Source of the DNA: Thermoleophilaceae bacterium
GTDB lineage: Bacteria > Actinomycetota > Thermoleophilia > Solirubrobacterales > Thermoleophilaceae
Assembly: GCA_025928265.1 (NCBI GenBank)
Contig: JAICJV010000025.1
Location: 1-33,827 of the forward strand
Length of the DNA: 33,827 nt
Direction of reading: 5' to 3'
In this document: one piece after another, positions 8,586 through 16,300 of the stretch
How positions within the stretch are numbered: position 1 is the stretch's first letter
Layout: each line of letters opens with the position of its first letter
The notes under the pieces: generated by a model
The model's input: the letters and a program-made list of their open reading frames with translations, nothing else
What the model was told of the DNA's origin: nothing
The model's database searches: none
Made by a program: the position numbers and the translations under genes

Positions 8586-9641
8586 TCACCGCCCCCGCAG
8601 GAACTCCTCCAGCGCGTCCGCCTCCGCCCGCAGCGCCGCCCGCACCTCGCGGCCGAGCCGACCGAACGCATCGACCTCGATCCGGCCCGTCTTGCGGTCG
8701 CGCGTCCACACCCCCGCCACGAAGCCGTCGACCAGGAACGGCGACAGCAGCTGCCCGACACGGATCTGGATGCGCGCCTTGTACTCCTCCGGCACCACGC
8801 GCGTGCGGTCGCGGTGCGAGAGCACGAGGTTGTCGTAGATGGGCAGCAGACGCGGCGGGGCGGGGACATCAGCCGGCGGGCGCGGCGCATCGGGGAGGTC
8901 GAAGAGCTCGCGCCCGGCCTCGTCGCGGAACGTCACCAGCTCGCCCCGAAGCTCCTCGAACACCGCACGCAGCCCGCTGCGCCCCGACCACACGGTCGCG
9001 TCCGCGGGGGACGCCGGGCCGAACGCGGCGAGGTAACGGCGCACCAGTTCCGCCACCCGGTCCGCATCGTCGGGCCAGGGGTCCGGCAGCGTGAACGGGG
9101 CGCCGCCGCTGTAGGCCCAGCCGTCGCCGTCGGGCACGCGCACCATCGGCAGGTGGGTACGCACCGTGTACGAGAGCATCGCGGAGTCGTGGTCCGGCCA
9201 CCTCTCCGCCACGTGACGACCGATCTCCGCCCAGCGCCGCGGCTGCGCCGCGACGAACTCCCGCGCGACGCCGACGACCGCGTCCACATCCAGCCCGTCG
9301 AGCCGCGCCGCGACGTGACCGCGCCAGCTGCGCACGAGCGCCGGCCGGATCGCGCCGTACAACCGCGAGTAGTCGTGCGCGCTCAACAGGTGGACGGTGT
9401 GGCGCATGAGCGATGCCCGCAAGACGTCACCCGACATGCACAGCGCGGTGAGCTCACCAGCGTCGAACGCCGCCAGCCGCGACCACAGCGCTATGTACGG
9501 CGGAGGCACGTCCTGCGCCTGCAGCCCGGCCAGCCGCTCGATCGCCTCCCCCACCCCGCCCGCCGAGCGCTCGAGCAGCAACTGTCGTGCGAGCGTCGCT
9601 CGGTTCAGCTCGCGGCGCGACAGGACGGGCGCGTCCGGCAC
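8586..9641 (-). CDS. Winged-helix (HTH_42) protein, AlkZ/YcaQ-type DNA glycosylase-like
   Basis: A 351-residue protein of the HTH_42 family (winged helix DNA-binding domain-containing), which includes the AlkZ and YcaQ/AlkX DNA glycosylases that unhook alkylation crosslinks. Family features: LNRATLARQLLL at the N-terminus, GLQAQDVPPPYIALWSRL with a Gln41-x-Gln43 pair corresponding to the catalytic QxQ/QxD motif, RASLMRHTVHLLSAHDY, and PRLLPIYDNLVLSHRDRTRV with FLVDGFVAGVW near the C-terminus. Many actinobacterial members are unstudied and may not be glycosylases. The GTG start at 9641 has a GAGGAG Shine-Dalgarno. Divergent from the CsbD-like gene; 348 bp separate it from the next minus-strand gene, so it is probably monocistronic. 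Confidence 0.82.
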   Translation of the reverse strand: MPDAPVLSRRELNRATLARQLLLERSAGGVGEAIERLAGLQAQDVPPPYIALWSRLAAFDAGELTALCMSGDVLRASLMRHTVHLLSAHDYSRLYGAIRPALVRSWRGHVAARLDGLDVDAVVGVAREFVAAQPRRWAEIGRHVAERWPDHDSAMLSYTVRTHLPMVRVPDGDGWAYSGGAPFTLPDPWPDDADRVAELVRRYLAAFGPASPADATVWSGRSGLRAVFEELRGELVTFRDEAGRELFDLPDAPRPPADVPAPPRLLPIYDNLVLSHRDRTRVVPEEYKARIQIRVGQLLSPFLVDGFVAGVWTRDRKTGRIEVDAFGRLGREVRAALRAEADALEEFLRGR

Positions 9642-9714
9642 GTGACTCCTCTCGTTCGGCGGGCGGCGGGCCCGGGTAGCGCGACCCTACAAGCGAACTT
9701 CCGGGAGGGCACCG

Positions 9715-10044
9715 ATGGGCATCATGGACAAGATCACGGGGCGAGCGAAGCAGGCGGCGGGCGACCTGGCCGGCGACGACTCGCTCAAGCGCCAGGGCCG
9801 CGACGAGGAGCGCAAGGCCGACGCGAAGGACGAGCTTGCGCGCGAGCAGGAGCGTGCCGAGCAGGCGGAGGCGCGGGCCGATCGCGAGGCCGACGCCGCC
9901 GACGCGCGCGCCCGGGCCGCGGCGGAGCGCGAGTACGAGAAGTCGGACGCTCGCGTGGAGCGGAACGAGGCCCACGCCGAGGCCGAGCGGGACCGCGCCG
10001 ACGCGACCGCCCGCGAGGTCGCGGACCTCGATCGACGGACCTAG
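9715..10044 (+). CDS. CsbD-like stress protein with long charged helix
   Basis: A 109-residue hydrophilic protein. Residues 3-40 match CsbD-like proteins (DKITGRAKQAAGDLAGDD, then SLKRQGRDEERKADAKDEL), small general-stress proteins of unknown mechanism. Unlike ordinary CsbD proteins, which end near 60-70 residues, this one continues with about 65 residues of Ala/Glu/Arg repeats that should form a long charged helix or coiled coil. ATG at 9715 follows a GGGAGGG Shine-Dalgarno; ATG at 9724 is an alternative. Probably monocistronic, divergent from the HTH_42 gene. Confidence 0.75.
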   Translation: MGIMDKITGRAKQAAGDLAGDDSLKRQGRDEERKADAKDELAREQERAEQAEARADREADAADARARAAAEREYEKSDARVERNEAHAEAERDRADATAREVADLDRRT

Positions 10045-10100
10045 CGCGTCCTTTCGTTTGCTTCGCCCCGCCAGACGGGTATTCGCTGGTCAGGCCTTGG

Positions 10101-10124
10101 TATAACTGACCGCTCGTTCAGTTA
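10101..10124 (+). promoter_or_regulatory. Extended -10 promoter with overlapping TetR-type operator
   Basis: TGGTATAAC (10098-10106) looks like an extended -10 element. Overlapping it is an inverted repeat: TAACTGA at 10103-10109 and TCAGTTA at 10118-10124, with a spacer that keeps the symmetry so that each half-site is 10 bp with one mismatch. The core TGACCGCTCGTTCA resembles operators of TetR-family repressors. It would block the promoter of the ferredoxin reductase-desaturase operon starting at 10138. No TetR gene is in the window. Confidence 0.7.
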
Positions 10125-10137
10125 CGGGGAGGGGAGC

Positions 10138-11238
10138 ATGCCCGAGAAGGGCACACAGCCGAAAGTTCCAGCACTCCAACGGAGGGTCCTGAATGCCGTC
10201 CGAGCATTCAGCTCGCCGCTGCTGCCGGACGACTACCTCGAGCTGATCAATCCGCTCTGGTCCACGCGCGAGCTGCGCGGCAAGATCATCTCGATCGAAC
10301 CGGAGACCGACGACGCGGCCACGGTCACGATCAAGCCCGGCTACGAGTGGGAGGGCCACAAGCCCGGCCAGTACCTGCGCATCGGCGTGGACATCGAGGG
10401 CGTTCGCCACTGGCGCGCGTACTCGCTGACCTCAGACCCCGACCGCGACGATGGCTTCATCAGCATCACGGTGAAGAACGTCGACGAGGGGAAGGTCTCC
10501 CCCTACCTCGTGCGGCGCGGGCGGCCCGGTGCGATCGTGGGCCTCGGCGGCGTGGAGGGCGACTTCATCCTCCCCGAGGACGTTCCGGACAAGCTCCTCT
10601 TCATCAGCGCGGGCAGCGGGATCACGCCGATCATGAGCATGCTGCGCCACCTCGACCACTGCGACGAGATGGACGACGTCGTCCTGGTCCACTCCGCACG
10701 CGGCGCGCACGACGTGATCTTCGGCGACGAGCTGCGCGCGCTCGCCAAGAAGCACGAGGGCTTCAAGCTGCACGAGCAGGACACGAAGAAGGACGGCCGC
10801 ATCAAGCCGGACGACCTCAGCGACCTCTGCCCGGACTGGCGGGACCGCGAGACCTACCTCTCCGGCCCCAGCGAGATGCTGGACGCGATGGAGGAGCATT
10901 GGGAGAAGCACATCGGCTGCGACTGCCTCCACATGGAGCGCTTCCAGCCCAAGCTCGGGCTCGGCGAGCACGGCGAGGGCGAAGGCGGCACCGTCACGTT
11001 CCTCAAGTCGGACTGTGAAGTGGAGTGCGACGGCTCGACGCCCATCCTCGTGGCCGGCGAGGAGGCGGGCCTCGATCTGCCCTACGGATGCAGGGAGGGG
11101 ATCTGCCACACGTGCGTCGGCACGCTGCGGTCGGGGCAGCTCCGGGACCTGCGCAGCGGCAAGGTCGGCGGGCAGGAGGGCGAGACCGTGAGGACGTGCA
11201 TCAACACCGCCGAGGGACCGGTCGAGATAGAGCTTTGA
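10138..11238 (+). CDS. Ferredoxin reductase with C-terminal 2Fe-2S domain (desaturase electron donor)
   Basis: A 366-residue electron-transfer protein of the type paired with acyl desaturases (like Rv3230c with DesA3). Residues about 45-150 are an FAD domain with RAYS at 93-96. Residues 150-265 are the NAD(P)H domain with GSGITP at 159-164 and YLSGP at 240-244. The C-terminal plant-type ferredoxin domain has Cys318, Cys323, Cys326 and Cys354 (C-x4-C-x2-C-x27-C), ligands for a 2Fe-2S cluster. It moves electrons from NAD(P)H through FAD and the cluster to the di-iron desaturase encoded 22 bases downstream. A GGGGAGGGGAG ribosome-binding region precedes ATG 10138. Regulation is probably by the TetR-type operator in the promoter. 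Confidence 0.93.
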   Translation: MPEKGTQPKVPALQRRVLNAVRAFSSPLLPDDYLELINPLWSTRELRGKIISIEPETDDAATVTIKPGYEWEGHKPGQYLRIGVDIEGVRHWRAYSLTSDPDRDDGFISITVKNVDEGKVSPYLVRRGRPGAIVGLGGVEGDFILPEDVPDKLLFISAGSGITPIMSMLRHLDHCDEMDDVVLVHSARGAHDVIFGDELRALAKKHEGFKLHEQDTKKDGRIKPDDLSDLCPDWRDRETYLSGPSEMLDAMEEHWEKHIGCDCLHMERFQPKLGLGEHGEGEGGTVTFLKSDCEVECDGSTPILVAGEEAGLDLPYGCREGICHTCVGTLRSGQLRDLRSGKVGGQEGETVRTCINTAEGPVEIEL

Positions 11239-11260
11239 ACACCAGGGAGGACACCTACTG

Positions 11261-12637
11261 ATGGCAACGGCGACGCAGAACGGGACGGGCACGCTCAACG
11301 AGCACTCGACCGACGAGCCCGAGAACCCGCTCCACCGCCTCACGGCGGAGCAGATCGAGCAGATCGGAAAGGAGTTCGACGAGCTCCACGAACAGGTGAA
11401 GGCCGACCTCGGCGAACGCGACGCCACCTACATCCGCAACATCATCGCCCTTCAGCGGCGGCTTGCGCTCCTCGGCCGGGTGATCCTTCTGGCCTCGCGC
11501 TTCCGCGTGCCGTGGGCGGTCGGCGCCGGCACGCTCGGCGTGGCCAAGATCCTCGAGAACATGGAGATCGGCCACAACGTCCTGCACGGCCAGTGGGACT
11601 GGATGAACGACCCCGTGATCAACTCGCAGGTGTGGGACTGGGACACGGCGTCCACGTCCGAGTCGTGGAAGCACTCGCACAACTACATCCACCACACGTA
11701 CACCAACATCCGCGGCAAGGACAAGGACCTCGGCTACGAGATCATGCGGATCGACCCGCACCAGAAGTGGCACCCCGTCTACCTCCTGCAGCCGATCTAC
11801 AACCTGCTGCTCATGGCGTTCTTCGAGTGGGGCGTGGCGTTTCACGACCTCGATCTCGACGCTGTCCGCGCCGGCGAGAAGTCGCACAAGCAGGTGCTCG
11901 AGGAGGTCGTGGGGATCTCCGGGAAGATGCGCACGCAGGTCGTGAAGGACTACATCGCCTGGCCGGTCCTCAGCGGCATCGTGGGCGTGGCGATCGACGC
12001 GGCGCTCGCGACAGCCAAGGATCGCGACCTGATCCGGACGGGCCGCAAGGCGAAGGCGAAGCGCAAGGGCAAGGCGCTCATCGGCAAGGCCCGTCGCAAG
12101 ACGCCCACGATGAGCGACAACCTGATCGGCCGGCTGGTCGAGCGGCGTTCGTTCCGCGAGCCGTACAAGCGCACGGCGTGGGCCAACTTCTGGTCGAACA
12201 TCATCCGCAACATCTGGGCGCACGCGATCATCTTCTGCGGCCACTTCCCTGACCAGACATACACGTTCACCCAGGAGGAGACCGAGGACGAGACGCGCGG
12301 CCAGGCCTACGTGCGCCAGCTGATCGGCGCCGCGAACATCGAGGGCTCGCCGTTCTTCCACGTGATGAGCGGCAACCTCGGCTATCAGGTGGAGCACCAC
12401 CTGTTTCCGGACATGCCGAGCACGCGCTACGGCGAGATCGCCCCGCGGGTGCGCGAGATCTGCAAGCGCTACGAGCTGCCCTACAACACGGGCCCGCTGG
12501 GCCAGCAGTGGGGAATGGTCATGCGCACGATCGCGCGGCTCGCATTCCCGGGCGGAAAGCCGCGACCCAAGCCAGGCCCCTATCAGGGCGAGGTGGTCAT
12601 CACCTCAGGCGAGGGCCGCGACCAATCCGAGAACTAG
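11261..12637 (+). CDS. Membrane fatty acid desaturase (DesA3-like)
   Basis: A 458-residue integral membrane di-iron desaturase. The histidine boxes are GHNVLH (His105, His109), HSHNYIHH (His140, His144, His145) and QVEHH (His379, His380). Flanking stretches such as KILENMEIGHNVLHGQWDWM and IFCGHFPD resemble mycobacterial DesA3, a delta-9 acyl-CoA desaturase, so it probably introduces a cis double bond into stearoyl- or palmitoyl chains. Between KDYIAWP (229-235) and NIIRNIW (313-319), where I recall about 25 residues in DesA3, there are about 75, including a Lys/Arg-rich loop (residues 262-280). It has an AGGGAGGA Shine-Dalgarno and is co-transcribed with the ferredoxin reductase. Palindromic repeat copy 1 begins three bases after the stop. 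Confidence 0.93.
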   Translation: MATATQNGTGTLNEHSTDEPENPLHRLTAEQIEQIGKEFDELHEQVKADLGERDATYIRNIIALQRRLALLGRVILLASRFRVPWAVGAGTLGVAKILENMEIGHNVLHGQWDWMNDPVINSQVWDWDTASTSESWKHSHNYIHHTYTNIRGKDKDLGYEIMRIDPHQKWHPVYLLQPIYNLLLMAFFEWGVAFHDLDLDAVRAGEKSHKQVLEEVVGISGKMRTQVVKDYIAWPVLSGIVGVAIDAALATAKDRDLIRTGRKAKAKRKGKALIGKARRKTPTMSDNLIGRLVERRSFREPYKRTAWANFWSNIIRNIWAHAIIFCGHFPDQTYTFTQEETEDETRGQAYVRQLIGAANIEGSPFFHVMSGNLGYQVEHHLFPDMPSTRYGEIAPRVREICKRYELPYNTGPLGQQWGMVMRTIARLAFPGGKPRPKPGPYQGEVVITSGEGRDQSEN

Positions 12638-12639
12638 GG

Positions 12640-12715
12640 AGCGAAATGTTCGATCCCGGCGGCCTGCGCCCATGGGCGCGAACGCCGCGGGACCGGGCGC
12701 TCCATTTCGCTAAGC
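12640..12715 (+). repeat. Palindromic repeat element, copy 1
   Basis: About 75 bp, matching 18232-18306 at all but five positions. The ends are inverted repeats: AGCGAAATG at 12640-12648 and CATTTCGCT at 12703-12711. Inside, GCGCCCATGGGCGC (12667-12680) is a perfect 14-bp palindrome and CCCGG/CCGGG pair further out, so the whole unit can fold into one long hairpin. This copy fills the gap between the stop codons of the convergent desaturase and cold-shock genes, where it might also act as a bidirectional terminator. Confidence 0.8.
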
Positions 12716-12719
12716 CGGA

Positions 12720-12923
12720 CTAGGCCAGCGTTACGTTGACGGCCTTCGGGCCCTTGTCGCCCGCCTCGGCCTCGTATGAGACCTTCGCGCCGTCGGTCAG
12801 CGAGCGATATCCGTCGCCGTTGATGCCGGTGTGATGGACGAACAGGTCCTTCCCGCCGTCGTCAGGCGTGATGAACCCGAAGCCCTTCTCGTCGCTGAAC
12901 CACTTGACGGTTCCGGTTGCCAT
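12720..12923 (-). CDS. Cold-shock protein (CspA family), copy 2
   Basis: A 67-residue cold-shock protein beginning [18 protein letters not shown], with RNP1 KGFGFI (13-18) and RNP2 LFVHH (27-31). It differs from copy 1 mainly after residue 31 ([20 protein letters not shown]). The ATG at 12923 is the family start and follows a GGAGGAAG Shine-Dalgarno. Single-stranded RNA/DNA binding is expected. Convergent with the desaturase gene, with the palindromic repeat in between. The 119 bp upstream (12924-13042) separates it from the HAD gene and should hold its promoter and 5' leader; I see no clear boxes. Confidence 0.96.
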   Translation of the reverse strand: MATGTVKWFSDEKGFGFITPDDGGKDLFVHHTGINGDGYRSLTDGAKVSYEAEAGDKGPKAVNVTLA

Positions 12924-13042
12924 TGCTTCCTCCGTTGATTCTGTGCCGCGTACGAAGGGAGCTTTGAGAAACCATCCGTCGAGCGCTAACACTGCTTGAG
13001 CCGGACCCCATGGCCCAGCCGCTATCTGCGCGAGCGTAGCAA

Positions 13043-13825
13043 TTACCCGACCTCGTCAACGAGATCTGCAACGGAGCTCACCACGCGCGACGGGGTGAAC
13101 GGGAAGCGCTCGACGTCCGCCTCGGTGGTGACGCCGGTCAGCACGAGGATCGACTCGAGGCCCGCCTCGAGCCCGGCGACGATGTCGGTGTCCATGCGAT
13201 CGCCGACCATCGCCGTCGTCTCCGAGTGTGCCTCGATCGCGTTCAGCGCCGAGCGCATCATCAACGGGTTCGGCTTACCGACGAAGTACGGGCTCACGCC
13301 GGTCGCACGATTGATGAGGGCCGCCACCGCTCCGGTCGCCGGCAGCGGGCCGTCCGGCGTCGGGCCGGTCGGGTCCGGGTTGGTGGCGATCAGGCGCGCG
13401 CCGTTCGTGAGCAGGCGGATCGCGCGCGTGATCCGCTCGAAGCTGTAGGTGCGCGTCTCGCCGAGCACCACGTAGTCGGGGTTGCGCTCGGTCATGGTGT
13501 AGCCGACCTCGTACAGCGCGGTGGTCAGGCCCGCCTCGCCGATCACGAATGCGGTGCCGCCGGGGCGCTGGTCGTCGAGGAACCGCGCGGTCGCGAGCGC
13601 GGAGGTCCAGATCGACTCCTCCGGCACGTCGAGGCCGCTCAGCCGCAGCCGTGCCGCCAGGTCGCGGCGCGTGTAGGTCGAGTTGTTGGTGAGCACGAGG
13701 AACGGCCTCTCGCGCTCGCGCAGGCGCGTGAGGAACTCCTGCGCGCCGGGAATCGCGTGCTCCTCGTGCACGAGGACGCCGTCCATGTCCATGAGCCATG
13801 AACGGATCTCGCGCGAGCGCGTCAT
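13043..13825 (-). CDS. HAD-superfamily class IIA hydrolase (NagD-like phosphatase)
   Basis: A 260-residue HAD phosphatase. Motif I is DMDGVL (Asp13 nucleophile, Asp15), motif II TNNST (46-50), motif III Lys184 in GKPNP, and motif IV GDRMDTD (208-214). The C2-type cap between motifs II and III places it in the IIA group with NagD and phosphoglycolate/4-nitrophenyl phosphatases, which dephosphorylate small metabolites. The ATG at 13825 overlaps the stop of the cyclopropane-synthase-like gene (ATGA), so it is the second gene of that operon. A link to lipid metabolism is only inferred from that coupling; HAD substrates cannot be read from sequence. Confidence 0.9.
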   Translation of the reverse strand: MTRSREIRSWLMDMDGVLVHEEHAIPGAQEFLTRLRERERPFLVLTNNSTYTRRDLAARLRLSGLDVPEESIWTSALATARFLDDQRPGGTAFVIGEAGLTTALYEVGYTMTERNPDYVVLGETRTYSFERITRAIRLLTNGARLIATNPDPTGPTPDGPLPATGAVAALINRATGVSPYFVGKPNPLMMRSALNAIEAHSETTAMVGDRMDTDIVAGLEAGLESILVLTGVTTEADVERFPFTPSRVVSSVADLVDEVG

Positions 13826-14721
13826 ACGCGCTCGAACACCATCCGGAAGTGGTCGAGCAACTCGCGCTCGAAGCACACGCTGTTCGCGCTCACTCCGGAG
13901 GTGAAGGCAAGGCGGAACTCGCGGCTCGTGAGCCAGCGCGGCACAAGCTGCGCCTTCACGAGCGTCTTGCGGAAGCTCGGCGCCCCAAAGCGCGCCCGCC
14001 ACTGCTTGATCGTCTCGATGTAGTCGAGCCGCCCGCTCGAGCTCTCGACAAGGCGGAACCGCCCGGATGCGCAGCGCTCGACCTGCTCCTTCCCGAACGG
14101 CAGGAACGACCCGGGGAACTGGTAGCCCATCAGCGCGAGGTACCAGGCGTCGGAGTCGCGCGGGGCGTCGATCGAGATCTCGTCGACCGGGATCATGTTG
14201 CGGCCCCACACCATCGTCTGGAGATACAGGCGGCCGCCGTCCGGCAGCATCCCCGCGATGTTGTCGAACAGGTTCGAGTACACCTCGTCCTGCTTGCCGG
14301 CGAAGTAGTCCTCGGGCGAGCAGAAGTGCTCGAAGGCGCCGAGGCTCGCGATGGCGTCGAACTCGCCGAAGCCGTCGCGATCCACCTGCAGCGCGTCGTG
14401 GAGTCGGACGTCGAGGCCATGGCGGCGACAGGCCTCGGCCTGCGCGCTCGAAAGCGTCACGCCCACGCCCGTGGCGCCGCGCTCGCGCACGTAGTTCAGC
14501 AGCGGCCCCCAGCCGCAGCCGAGGTCCAGCACGCGACGGCCGGAATCGATGCCGATGCTGTCTGCCACGTACTCGTGCTTGCGCCGCTGGGCCTGCTCGA
14601 GCGTCATCGAGAAGTCGCCGTCGTACTTCGCGCCGCTGAAGTCGGCAAGCTCGCCCAGACTCAGCCGGAAGATGCGGTCGATCAGCGAGTAGGTGAATTC
14701 GAGGTCCTTGCGCTCGGCCAT
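13822..14721 (-). CDS. Cyclopropane-fatty-acid-synthase-family methyltransferase
   Basis: A 299-residue SAM methyltransferase of the CFA/mycolic-acid cyclopropane synthase family. Motif I is LDLGCGWG (65-72); other family stretches are [36 protein letters not shown] and the C-terminal [12 protein letters not shown]. Family members add a methylene bridge or methyl branch to the double bond of membrane phospholipid acyl chains. A desaturase that makes such double bonds lies 1.2 kb away, so a shared lipid role is plausible. The protein is shorter than E. coli Cfa (about 380) because it lacks the N-terminal domain. Divergent from the methyltransferase at 14794 with 72 bp between starts. Confidence 0.85.
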   Translation of the reverse strand: MAERKDLEFTYSLIDRIFRLSLGELADFSGAKYDGDFSMTLEQAQRRKHEYVADSIGIDSGRRVLDLGCGWGPLLNYVRERGATGVGVTLSSAQAEACRRHGLDVRLHDALQVDRDGFGEFDAIASLGAFEHFCSPEDYFAGKQDEVYSNLFDNIAGMLPDGGRLYLQTMVWGRNMIPVDEISIDAPRDSDAWYLALMGYQFPGSFLPFGKEQVERCASGRFRLVESSSGRLDYIETIKQWRARFGAPSFRKTLVKAQLVPRWLTSREFRLAFTSGVSANSVCFERELLDHFRMVFERV

Positions 14722-14793
14722 GGGTGGGCGAGCCTAACTGCCGCTGCGCCAGACCGGTTGCCCGCCTGCCGATCGCGGACATAGGGTCGGGCG

Positions 14794-15675
14794 ATGAGCA
14801 CCGCCGACACACACTGGGGGAGCGGCGCCAACGCCGAGGCGATCGCGGCGTGGGACGGCCCGCTGTACGACCGCTTCGTCGCGTTCCGCCACATCGTGAC
14901 AACGGGACTCGGCGCTCACGGTGAGGAGGCGCTGCGCCTCTATCCGCCGCAACCGGGCGCCCGCGTACTCGACGTCGGCTGCGGGTTCGGCGACACCACG
15001 CAGCGGATCGCGGGGCTCGTGGGGCCGGACGGCGAGGCGTTCGGTGTCGACGCGGCCGCGCGGTTCGTCGAGACGGCGACCGCCGAGGCGGCGGAGGCCG
15101 GCGTCGCCAACACGCGCTTCATGGCCGCCGACGTGCAGACCGCACCGCTCGGCGAGGGCTTCGACATGGCGTTCTCGCGCGTGGGAACTATGTTCTTCGC
15201 GAACCCCGTCGTGGCGCTTCGCAACATCCGCGCCGCGCTCGCGCCCGGCGGGCGGCTCGTGATGGTCGTCTGGCGCCGCCGCACCGACAACGACTGGCTC
15301 TACCGAGCGCAGCAGATAGTCGAGGCGATCGTCGAGCGGCCGGACGAGTACGACGATCCCACCTGCGGGCCCGGGCCGTTCTCGATGGCCGACGCCGACA
15401 CCACGAGCGAGATCCTCGTGCACGCCGGGTTCAGCGACATCGCGTTCCATCGCTGTGACATCCCGATCCTGATCGGCCGCGACATCGACGAGGCCGTCGC
15501 GCTGGTGATGGCGATGGGGCCCGCCGGCGAGATCATGCGGTTGCTGGGCGACCGCGCGCGCCCGCTCGAGGTGCCGGTGCGCGCGGCGCTGCGCGACGGG
15601 TTCGCCGAGTTCGACGGGCCGGAGGGCGTGGTCGCACGCGCCTCGACCTGGATCGTGTCGGCCGTGAACGGCTGA
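14794..15675 (+). CDS. Class I SAM-dependent methyltransferase
   Basis: A 293-residue methyltransferase with motif [13 protein letters not shown] (around 59-70), an acidic end of strand 2 (GVDAAARF), [10 protein letters not shown] and a post-motif [14 protein letters not shown]. The pattern [20 protein letters not shown] at the N-terminus is common in small-molecule (UbiE-like) methyltransferases of actinobacteria. The substrate is not evident. Divergent from the CFA-like gene and convergent, eight bases apart, with the GNAT gene; probably a single-gene unit. Confidence 0.87.
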   Translation: MSTADTHWGSGANAEAIAAWDGPLYDRFVAFRHIVTTGLGAHGEEALRLYPPQPGARVLDVGCGFGDTTQRIAGLVGPDGEAFGVDAAARFVETATAEAAEAGVANTRFMAADVQTAPLGEGFDMAFSRVGTMFFANPVVALRNIRAALAPGGRLVMVVWRRRTDNDWLYRAQQIVEAIVERPDEYDDPTCGPGPFSMADADTTSEILVHAGFSDIAFHRCDIPILIGRDIDEAVALVMAMGPAGEIMRLLGDRARPLEVPVRAALRDGFAEFDGPEGVVARASTWIVSAVNG

Positions 15676-15683
15676 GGCAGCCT

Positions 15684-16205
15684 CTAACCCGCGGCGAGCC
15701 GCCAGACCGGCGCCTCGAGCATGTTGACCGTGCCTTCGCGCCCCGCCACATGCCACCCGTGGCGGACGAGTGCCGCCGACAGCCCCGACTCGGCCAGCAC
15801 GTGCGCCACGAAGCGCTCGATGCCTGCGCCCGCGGCTTTGCGCGCCAGCCGCGCGACCAGGTCCATCCCGAGGCCGCGGCGCTGCGAGGCGTCCACAACC
15901 GCCGCGGCCACCTCGGCGCTGCGGGCGTCGGTCTTGTGCCGGATCGCCCGCGCCACGCCGAGCGGATCGCCGCTGCCATCGAAGGCGACCAGCGCGATGT
16001 GATCGCGCCCGTCGACGTCCGTGAGGAAACGCCGGTCCGACTCCGTCAGGTGTGGCTTCTGCCAGTGGAAGCGCTGATACCGCGACCGGCTGCTCATGCC
16101 GGCCATGATCCGGTCGAGCACGTGGCCGTCGTTGCGGTGAAGCGAGCGGATGCGGACTCCGGTGGGCTCGGCGGCGGCGGTCTGGGCGGTGCTGAGGACG
16201 GTCAT
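15684..16205 (-). CDS. GNAT-family N-acetyltransferase
   Basis: A 173-residue protein of the GNAT fold. The acetyl-CoA pyrophosphate loop is RRGLGMDLVARL (Q/RxxGxG/A type, preceded by VVDASQ), after the strand SAEVAAAVV. The N-terminal part carries SRYQRFHWQKPHLTESDRRF, seen in stand-alone GNATs and in the GNAT portions of protein acetyltransferases. Target (protein lysine or small molecule) is unknown. ATG 16205 has an AAGGAGA Shine-Dalgarno. It is divergent from exonuclease III with a 95-bp gap between the two starts. Confidence 0.88.
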   Translation of the reverse strand: MTVLSTAQTAAAEPTGVRIRSLHRNDGHVLDRIMAGMSSRSRYQRFHWQKPHLTESDRRFLTDVDGRDHIALVAFDGSGDPLGVARAIRHKTDARSAEVAAAVVDASQRRGLGMDLVARLARKAAGAGIERFVAHVLAESGLSAALVRHGWHVAGREGTVNMLEAPVWRLAAG

Positions 16206-16300
16206 TGCGAGTCTCCTTGGGGGGTGGCTGCGACCGTAAGTTCGCGCGACGCACTTCGCATCAGGGGGGCACCGAGTCGTGGCGTTTACCGTGTAGCCCG

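Noticed and set aside
10037-10059. GGAC/GTCC hairpin followed by TTTCGTTT after the CsbD-like gene
   Set aside because: Four-base stem is too weak to call a terminator.
5988-10109. Very long open frame on the plus strand across the cyclase/ATPase gene and the HTH_42 gene
   Set aside because: It is antisense to several well-supported genes, is extremely rich in Arg/Pro/Gln and has no domain. It is a product of high GC content.
12647-12660. TTCGATCCC in the repeat resembles a tRNA T-arm
   Set aside because: No acceptor, D or anticodon arms can be formed, and the similarity is short. A tRNA origin of the repeat cannot be supported.
12641-12723. Short reading frame MFDPGGLRPW inside repeat copy 1
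   Set aside because: In copy 2 the same frame hits a stop after nine codons, so the element is not coding.
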